This document shows positions 58,327 through 64,000 of a DNA stretch of 64,000 nucleotides, in pieces (position 1 is the stretch's first letter; each line of letters begins with the position of its first letter). Under the pieces are notes generated by a model that saw only the letters and a program-made list of their open reading frames with translations, was not told where the DNA came from and did no database searches. Made by a program: the position numbers and the translations under genes. Origin of the DNA: Micromonospora ferruginea (GTDB lineage: Bacteria > Actinomycetota > Actinomycetes > Mycobacteriales > Micromonosporaceae); contig NZ_CP059322.2 of NCBI RefSeq assembly GCF_013694245.2, positions 1,236,001-1,300,000 of the forward strand, read 5' to 3'.

Positions 58327-59084
58327 CCATGTTCGACCTCAGCGGCAGGCTGGCCGTGGTGACCGGTTGCCGGCGCGGCATCGGGCTGGCGATGGCGGAC
58401 GCGCTGGCCGGCGCGGGCGCCGACGTCATCGGCGTCAGCGCCGCGCTGGAGAACGAGGGCAGCGAGGTGGCCCGGCGGGTCGAGGCCCGGGGGCGCAGCT
58501 TCACGCCGTACCGGGCGGATCTGGCCGACCGGACGGCGGTGGCCGAGTTGGCCGCGGCGCTGGCCGGCGGTCCCCGCCCGGTGGACATCCTGGTCAACAA
58601 CGCCGGCACCATCCGGCGGGCCCCGGCCGCCGAGCACCCCGACGCCGACTGGGACGAGGTGGTGCAGGTCGACCTGACCGCGCCCTTCGTGCTCGCCCGG
58701 GAAATCGGCAGGCAGATGCTCGCCAGGGGGAGCGGGAAGATCATCTTCACCGCCTCCATGCTGAGCTTCCAGGGCGGAATAAACGTCGTCGGGTACGCGG
58801 CGGCGAAGTCGGCGATCGCCGGGGTGACCCGGGCGCTGGCCAACGAGTGGGCCGGCCGGGGCGTGAACGTCAACGCGATCGCCCCCGGCTACATCGCCAC
58901 CGACAACACCCAGGCGCTTCGTGACCAGGCGGACCGCAACAGGGCGATCCTGGAACGCATCCCGGCGGGCCGGTGGGGGCGACCCGAGGACCTGGCCGGC
59001 GCGACGGTCTTCCTGGCCTCCGACGCCGCCGCCTACGTCCACGGCACCGTCCTCGCCGTCGACGGGGGCTGGCTGGGCCGGTGA
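58323..59084 (+). CDS. SDR-family dehydrogenase, KduD/2-keto-3-deoxy-L-fuconate-dehydrogenase-like
   Basis: A 253-residue SDR from ATG 58323. TGCRRGIG, NNAG, Ser in TASMLSFQGG, YAAAKSAI, and the C-terminal GRWGRPEDLAGATVFLASDAAAYVHGTVLAVDGGWLGR match KduD-type enzymes, which act on 2-keto-3-deoxy acids. In the non-phosphorylating fucose pathway this step would give a 2,4-diketo-3-deoxy acid. It is the last gene of the operon. The hydrolase that should follow (FAH family) is absent. Confidence 0.88.
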   Translation: MTMFDLSGRLAVVTGCRRGIGLAMADALAGAGADVIGVSAALENEGSEVARRVEARGRSFTPYRADLADRTAVAELAAALAGGPRPVDILVNNAGTIRRAPAAEHPDADWDEVVQVDLTAPFVLAREIGRQMLARGSGKIIFTASMLSFQGGINVVGYAAAKSAIAGVTRALANEWAGRGVNVNAIAPGYIATDNTQALRDQADRNRAILERIPAGRWGRPEDLAGATVFLASDAAAYVHGTVLAVDGGWLGR

Positions 59085-59107
59085 TGCCGCGCCGGCCTCC
59101 GCCCCGC

Positions 59108-59629
59108 TCACAGGTGGCCCACGAGCAGGCTGGGCGCGAAGGCGATGATGAGCATCCGCACGGACCGGCCGGTCAGGCAGGTGGCCAGGAAGGCGGGTGC
59201 GCTCATCTGCCCCGCGGCGGCGGTGAAGGTCATGACGATGAGCGGCGGAATCCCCACGATCGCGCTGACCAGTAGCAGGGGCGCCGCCACGGTGGTGCGG
59301 TTGAGCTGGGCGAGCTTGACCAGGCGGGCGCCGAGGCGGCGCAGCGGGCCCGGATCGTCCCGGGCGGCGTCCCGGGCGGCCCGCTCCGCCAGCGCGGCGC
59401 GCTTCTTCTCGATCCACTGCCGCAGGGCGGGGGCGTGCAGCGTGCCGCGCACGGCGAGCAGGATCACCAACTTGCCGGCGCTCTGACCGACGGCCGTGGC
59501 CAGGGCGAGCGGCACCGGGTGCGCGCTGGTCGTCGCGACGGCGCCGATCAGGTAGGGCTCCGCCGGCAGCCCCGGGAAGAACGCGGAGACGAAACCGACG
59601 CCGAGCGCGGCCGCCAGGATGCCGATCAC
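59108..59629 (-). CDS. VTT/DedA-like membrane protein
   Basis: A 173-residue protein from GTG 59629, overlapping the preceding stop by 4 bp. It has about four hydrophobic segments; GFVSAFFPGLPAEPYLIGA and the basic VAVRGTLHAPALRQWIEKKRA region resemble the VTT (SNARE-associated/DedA/YqaA) family. These proteins flip lipid carriers or phospholipids. Co-translation with a CDP-alcohol phosphatidyltransferase suggests a role in phospholipid handling. Confidence 0.65.
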   Translation of the reverse strand: MIGILAAALGVGFVSAFFPGLPAEPYLIGAVATTSAHPVPLALATAVGQSAGKLVILLAVRGTLHAPALRQWIEKKRAALAERAARDAARDDPGPLRRLGARLVKLAQLNRTTVAAPLLLVSAIVGIPPLIVMTFTAAAGQMSAPAFLATCLTGRSVRMLIIAFAPSLLVGHL

Positions 59630-60264
59630 GGCCGGCCGGGAAGCTCGGCGGCCGGCAGCCGGGACACGACGACGAGTGACACGACCTTGATGGCGGTGAT
59701 GACGAGGGCCAGCGCGGCGGCGATCCACGGCAGGTCGGTCGCGAGGACCGCGACCACCAGGCTGGTGGTGTTGAGGACCTTGGCCGGCGGCCACCAGTTC
59801 CACCGGTACACACCGTTGTGCACCTGCCCGAAGTAGTTCGGGCTGAGGATCGGCCAGCGCAGGAACGACAGGCTGAGCATGGTGTCGAGCGTGAGGAACT
59901 GCAGCAGCAGGATGGTGCAGGGCAGCAGCGAGCCGGGCCGCAGCACCAGCAGCCCGGCGGCGGCCAGGGCGAAGCAGGCGCGGTCCGCGACGATGTCGAA
60001 CACCGCGCCGAAGCGGGTCTCCTGATGCAACAGGCGGGCGGACAGGCCGTCGAGGACGTCGCCGGCCCAGTAGCACGCGTACGACGCGACGACCAGCCAG
60101 GCGTTGCCGTGCGCGAGCCCGGCGGCGGCCAGGGCCACCGCGAGCACCGTGCGGACCAGGGTGATCGTGTTGGGCACGTTGAGCTGCGGCGCGTCGGAGT
60201 TCGGAGCGGGCGCGAAGCGGTGGGTGCCGGGCTCGACGCCTCGTGTGAACAGGGAGATTGTCAT
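59626..60264 (-). CDS. CDP-alcohol phosphatidyltransferase
   Basis: A 212-residue integral membrane protein from ATG 60264. The active-site motif GDVLDGLSARLLHQETRFGAVFDIVADR fits DG(x)2AR(x)8G(x)3D(x)3D, with three metal-binding Asp. About six hydrophobic segments are visible. It transfers a phosphatidyl group from CDP-diacylglycerol to an alcohol; the alcohol is unknown. An inverted repeat (60378-60406) and a TCATAGCACT motif (60322-60331) lie in its upstream region. Confidence 0.88.
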   Translation of the reverse strand: MTISLFTRGVEPGTHRFAPAPNSDAPQLNVPNTITLVRTVLAVALAAAGLAHGNAWLVVASYACYWAGDVLDGLSARLLHQETRFGAVFDIVADRACFALAAAGLLVLRPGSLLPCTILLLQFLTLDTMLSLSFLRWPILSPNYFGQVHNGVYRWNWWPPAKVLNTTSLVVAVLATDLPWIAAALALVITAIKVVSLVVVSRLPAAELPGRP

Positions 60265-60321
60265 GTCGATCTCCGATCGGAAGGCGGAGAGGTGCGCCCT
60301 GCTACTGCACTTTAACTAGGT

Positions 60322-60331
60322 TCATAGCACT
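60322..60331. promoter_or_regulatory. TCATAGCACT motif, copy 1
   Basis: TCATAGCACT, 58 bp upstream of the CDP-alcohol transferase start, is repeated exactly at 62772-62781 upstream of the YtrA-type GntR operon, same orientation relative to the genes. On the minus strand it contains TATGA, a possible -10 element. Confidence 0.4.
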
Positions 60332-60377
60332 ATGGTACTTAGCGCCGGCCACCCTGGCTATGGGGAATCCGGGCAGC

Positions 60378-60406
60378 GTTCGACTGCGGTCGGGACACGG
60401 TCGAAA
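60378..60406. promoter_or_regulatory. GTTCGAC-N15-GTCGAA inverted repeat, copy 1
   Basis: GTTCGAC (60378-60384) and GTCGAAA (60400-60406) are separated by 15 nt. The same arms and exactly the same spacer occur at 63021-63049. Arms start 22 bp apart, two helical turns. It lies 114 bp upstream of the CDP-alcohol transferase start. Confidence 0.5.
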
Positions 60407-60475
60407 CCCGACCGGGTCGTGACCGGGCCGGGGGAGCGGTGCGAAGCGGGGACCCGCCCTGGCGGGCGCGGCTCG

Positions 60476-61458
60476 TCAGGCCAGCGGGCGGCGCATCCTG
60501 CGCAGCGCGGCGACGGCGAGCAGCGCGGAGAGCACGAGGTAACCGCCCAGCTCGATCACCTGGAACCGCCAGTACCGGTCGGCCGGCTGGTAGGAGATCT
60601 CGAAGTGCAGCGACCGCCCGGCGAGGCACGGGGCGGCCTGCTCGGGAGTGCCGCCGAGGCAGTCGTCGACGGCGCGCGCGGTGACCTTGTTTCCGTCGGC
60701 GTCGCGCAGGTCGTGCCAGCGGTTCAACACCCACGCGCCGGGCAGCACATAGTTGCCGACCTGCAGCTCCGTGGCGATGTTCAACTGCGACCGGCGCACG
60801 GTGTCCGGGGTGAACGCCACCGTGGTCGTGATCGGGCTCGCCAGGTGCGGGCGCACGAGCACCGGCACGGCGGCACCGACCGCGGCCACGACCGCGACGG
60901 TGACCGCCATCGCCGGCACCGAGCGGCGCAGCAGCAGGCTGGCGGCGACACCCAGCAGGAAGGCGAAGAGCGCGTAGCCGAGCGGGGTCAGCCCCCGGGC
61001 GGCGAAGGTCAGCGGGGTGAACCGGTCGCCCTGCACCTGGTCGAACCGGCTCGCCGCCCAGGTCAGCAACAGACTGTACGTCCCGGTCAGCACGACCGCC
61101 GACAACCCGGTCAGCACCAGCTTCGGCAGCAGCCAGCGGGTGCGGGTGACCCCCTGGGTCAGCACCATGCGGTAGGTGCCCGCCTCCAGCTCACGCGCCA
61201 GCAGCGGGGCACCCCAGAACGCGCCCAGCGCCGCCGGCAGCGCCAGCAGCACGATGCCCGCGACCGCGACCGGCGCGCCGTAGCGGGACAGCAGCGCGTC
61301 GCGGGTGCTCGCGCAGGCCGCCGGCGTGGCGCAGGCGACCACCGCGTCGTACGCGTGCCGGATGCTCACGCCCAGCCACAGCAACAGGGCGGCGGCCACG
61401 ACCAGGGCGGCGACCGCGACGACGGCCTGGGTGCGGAACTGACGCCACGTCAGCCAGA

Positions 61459-61462
<4 letters not shown>
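60476..61462 (-). CDS. ABC transporter permease of a YtrA-type operon
   Basis: A 328-residue permease from GTG 61462. It starts MIWLTWRQFRTQAVVAVAALVVAAALLLWLG, and six hydrophobic segments follow. A large extracytoplasmic loop lies at about residues 30-60 (RHAYDAVVACATPAACASTRDALL, two Cys) and another between the last two spans. A membrane loop EAGTYRMVLTQGVTRTRWLLPKLVLTG matches ABC-2 permeases of actinobacteria. It overlaps the ATPase gene by 4 bp. Confidence 0.85.
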
Positions 61463-62357
<895 letters not shown>

Positions 62358-62361
<4 letters not shown>

Positions 62362-62747
62362 CGCCGCGTCTCCAACGAGGTCCGGAACGTGGTCATGAAC
62401 AGGGCTTCGATGCTGTCGGCGTCCATCCCGGCGGCCTGGGCCCTGGCGAGCCATTGTCTCAGCTCCTGTCGAAGCGGCTCGTGAGCGGCCAGCGATTTGT
62501 CGGCCAGGCTCTGGGTGACGAACGTGCCGAGGCCCGGCCGCGCGGCGACCAGGCCGGTGTGCTCCAGCTCCCGGTACGCCTTGAGGACGGTGTTCGGGTT
62601 GATCGCCAGCTTGGCGACGACCTCCTTGACGGTCGGAAGCTGATCGCCGACCGAGAGCAGCCCGAGCCGCAGCGCCTGACGGACCTGCTGGACCAGCTGC
62701 GCGTACGGCGCGACACCCGAGCGCACGTCCAGGTGGAACTCGATCAA
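62358..62747 (-). CDS. GntR-family regulator (YtrA subfamily)
   Basis: A 129-residue YtrA-type GntR protein from TTG 62747. MIEFHLDVRSGVAPYAQLVQQVRQALRLGLLSVGDQLPTVKEVVAKLAINPNTVLKAYRELEHTGLVAARPGLGTFV is the HTH; a short helical dimerisation tail follows (residues 80-129). The gene is followed by ABC ATPase and permease genes in one operon, the standard YtrA arrangement, so it should repress that operon. The TTG start lacks a strong ribosome-binding site. Confidence 0.9.
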
Positions 62748-62771
62748 GTCGCCACACTCATCCGTCTAACC

Positions 62772-62781
62772 TCATAGCACT
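62772..62781. promoter_or_regulatory. TCATAGCACT motif, copy 2
   Basis: Exact copy of 60322-60331, here 25 bp upstream of the YtrA-type GntR start, minus-strand TATGA included. Possible shared promoter or YtrA operator. Confidence 0.4.
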
Positions 62782-62983
62782 TCGGGACAGTAGAACGTTC
62801 GTATACCCGAAGCTTAATGCTTTGACCAGGGCGCGGCCCCGGCGGCGGGCGTGTCGCCCTTTTTGTCCCCGACAACCGCGCGGCGGGCGGATCGCGGCCG
62901 GCCCGCGCCCAGGGCGCGACTAATTGCAGTTGTCAAATGCGTTCAGGCCCGCCGGTGTCCGGGACCGGTCTTCTTCGGCGGCC

Positions 62984-63051
62984 GTCGAACACGCAATTCC
63001 TGGTGACCGGCGGCTGCGGTGTTCGACTGTGTCCGCGCTGCGGTCGAACAC
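62984..63051. promoter_or_regulatory. Three GTCGAACAC sites upstream of the MbtH gene
   Basis: GTCGAACAC (62984-62992), GTGTTCGAC (63019-63027) and GTCGAACAC (63043-63051). The last two form a perfect 9-bp inverted repeat with a 15-nt spacer, the same layout as at 60378-60406. They lie 131-198 bp before the MbtH start and could control the peptide biosynthetic genes. Confidence 0.55.
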
Positions 63052-63181
63052 CCGCGAACGTCCTTGTCACCGCGGAAGCAGCGGGTGAGAGTGACGGTCG
63101 GACAGGTCACCTGGCGGGCCACGCCGGCATCCCGCACGTCTTCGCGCACCCCGCCGGGGCGCGCTCGAGAGAGGAATTCCG

Positions 63182-63397
63182 ATGAATCCGTTCGAGAACC
63201 CCGACGGCCGTTATCTCGTCCTCGTCAACGACGAGGGGCAGCATTCACTCTGGCCGGTATTCGCCGAGGTGCCCGACGGGTGGACCACCGTGTTCGGCGA
63301 GGACGGCCGGCAGGAATGCCTCGACTACATCGAGAAGAACTGGACGGATCTGCGGCCGAAAAGCCTGATCCGGGCCCTGGAGGAGAGCCGGGCCTGA
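63182..63397 (+). CDS. MbtH-like protein
   Basis: A 71-residue MbtH-like protein from ATG 63182, after GAGAGGAATTCC. It has the family signature [33 protein letters not shown] followed by [18 protein letters not shown], including the conserved Trp residues. These proteins bind and activate NRPS adenylation domains. An NRPS gene begins 367 bp downstream. A GC-rich hairpin lies between them. Confidence 0.95.
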   Translation: MNPFENPDGRYLVLVNDEGQHSLWPVFAEVPDGWTTVFGEDGRQECLDYIEKNWTDLRPKSLIRALEESRA

Positions 63398-63764
63398 CCC
63401 ACCCGGCGTCGACCGGCCGCAACGTGACCCGCCGGCCGGCGCGGCACCTCCCCCTCCGGTGCCGCGCCCGGCCGGCGCACCCGGTCGTACGGCCGCTCCC
63501 CACCCGCCCGCTCGCGCATCGGCCCGTCCCTCGCCCGTCCGCGCGGACCGCACCTCGCGCACGCCGCGCGTCCCGTTCCATCCGCGCTCGTGTTCGCCGC
63601 GGATCCCGCCCCATCCCGCGCTCGTGCCCGTGGCCCGCCCGCTCGACGCGCCCGGCTCGCCGAACAGCCGGAGACCCCGGCCGGCTCGCCGAGTGGCCGG
63701 AGCCGACGACCCGCCCGATCAACCCCGGCCCGCGGTGCGGCCCGGCCCGTACGGAGGACGCTCG
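63398..63764. other. Gap between MbtH and NRPS genes
   Basis: This 367-bp, C-rich stretch holds no convincing gene on either strand. It has the hairpin GGCGCGGCACC/GGTGCCGCGCC at 63438-63468 (11 bp, 9-nt loop), a plausible terminator or attenuator after the MbtH gene, and a GGAGG (63753-63757) before the NRPS ATG. Confidence 0.6.
63438..63468 (+). terminator. 11-bp hairpin after the MbtH gene
   Basis: GGCGCGGCACC (63438-63448) pairs with GGTGCCGCGCC (63458-63468), loop 9 nt, 41 bp past the MbtH stop. No T-run. It may end or attenuate transcription before the NRPS gene. Confidence 0.55.
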
Positions 63765-64000
63765 ATGATTCCCTTGTCGTTCGCGCAGCGGCGGTTGTGG
63801 TTCCTGGCGCAACTCGACGGACCGAACCCGATGTACAACAGCTCGGCCGTGGCCAGGATCAACGGCGGGCTGGACCGGGCGGCCCTCGCCGCCGCCTTCC
63901 GGGACGTGCTGGACCGCCACGAGGCGCTGCGTACCGTTTTCCCGGCCCGCGACGGGGAGCCGTACCAGCAGATCCGGCGCACCACCGAGCTGGAGTGGAC
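63765..64000 (+). CDS. Nonribosomal peptide synthetase, N-terminal end (partial)
   Basis: ATG 63765, after GGAGG, opens a frame that continues past the window end (78 complete codons). The sequence [18 protein letters not shown] and the later [22 protein letters not shown] are the first motifs of an NRPS condensation domain (C1 SxAQxRLW and C2 RHExLRTxF). The protein begins directly with condensation, not with a loading adenylation domain, so it probably accepts an acyl or peptidyl chain from elsewhere, or starts with a lipid tail. The MbtH gene upstream supports a working NRPS. Confidence 0.9.
   Translation, partial: MIPLSFAQRRLWFLAQLDGPNPMYNSSAVARINGGLDRAALAAAFRDVLDRHEALRTVFPARDGEPYQQIRRTTELEW

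Larger units (their letters stand above)
62748..63181. other. Divergent region between YtrA-type operon and MbtH gene
   Basis: This 434-bp stretch without a gene holds the upstream regions of both neighbours. It contains TCATAGCACT at 62772-62781 and three copies of GTCGAACAC (62984-62992; inverted 63019-63027; 63043-63051). A GAGAGGAA site precedes the MbtH ATG. Confidence 0.6.

Noticed and set aside
62745..62763. Five-codon leader (ATG AGT GTG GCG ACT TGA) whose stop overlaps the TTG start of the YtrA-type GntR gene
   Set aside because: Too short to separate from chance. No good ribosome-binding site precedes it.

Overview
The window is very GC-rich, gene-dense DNA with frequent GTG/TTG starts and 4-bp start/stop overlaps. 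WYL, PadR, HxlR, TetR and ECF-type regulators, an LPxTG surface protein, a CmtR-type metal sensor, ricin-domain pectinases and an MbtH/NRPS start all point to a filamentous actinobacterium. Micromonospora or a relative is likely; this is inferred from content, not from a marker gene. No transposase, integrase, rRNA or CRISPR array was found.

Layout, left to right. (1) 1-5250: a tightly coupled acyl-CoA catabolic operon (heme-binding GlcG-like protein, enoyl-CoA hydratase, CaiB/BaiF CoA-transferase, two acyl-CoA dehydrogenase subunits, SDR). (2) 5.4-24.4 kb: mixed single genes. These are a membrane metallophosphoesterase, a ParB-fold-like protein, a HEAT-repeat protein, a large LuxR-type ATPase regulator, glyoxalase-fold proteins, three alpha/beta hydrolases, a methyltransferase, a WYL regulator, a TetR/SDR pair with two visible operators, and a PadR-controlled ABC exporter followed by a Z-farnesyl-diphosphate-synthase-like cis-prenyltransferase. 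(3) 24.6-31.0 kb: poorly characterised genes including a barstar-domain protein, a NYN-domain putative RNase, a DinB-like protein and a leucine-rich-variant repeat protein. (4) 31.2-38.8 kb: 2,2-dialkylglycine decarboxylase with a LysR regulator, a CmtR/CDF metal efflux pair, an HxlR/RidA pair, an LPxTG surface protein, and a cobalamin riboswitch in front of an acyl-CoA thioesterase and a LysE exporter.

(5) 38.9-40.5 kb: a 43-codon gene and a canonical terminator, then a dense tRNA array. It has twelve tRNA genes with readable anticodons (Trp, Pro, Glu, Gly, Gln, Leu, Met, Leu, Val, Arg, Lys, Asn) plus two degenerate tRNA-like units. Both Leu-anticodon tRNAs lack the long variable arm expected of tRNA-Leu. 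(6) 40.7-42.2 kb: cytochrome P450 and its ferredoxin. (7) 42.4-47.9 kb: a pectin-degradation block. Pectinesterase and pectate lyase share an almost identical 416-bp ricin-domain segment. They are followed by a 709-residue protein that joins an ECF sigma factor, a zinc-binding anti-sigma-like motif, membrane segments and a pectate-lyase-like beta-helix in one polypeptide.

(8) 48.1-59.1 kb: a deoxy-sugar (most likely L-fucose) locus. It holds a truncated GntR gene fused by overlap to an SDR gene, an aldo/keto reductase, a GntR/FCD repressor, a ribose-type ABC importer, fuconate dehydratase, fuconolactonase, mutarotase, zinc dehydrogenase and KduD-like SDR. Together they would import the sugar and oxidise, hydrolyse and dehydrate it without phosphorylation. 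The final hydrolase is not in the window. Pectin and plant or microbial polysaccharide use thus dominates 42-59 kb. (9) 59.1-62.8 kb: a CDP-alcohol phosphatidyltransferase with a VTT/DedA-like protein, and a YtrA-type GntR/ABC operon. (10) 63.2-64.0 kb: an MbtH-like gene and the first 78 codons of a nonribosomal peptide synthetase that runs off the right edge. An inverted-repeat operator with the same arms and 15-nt spacer occurs upstream of both the MbtH gene and the CDP-alcohol transferase gene.
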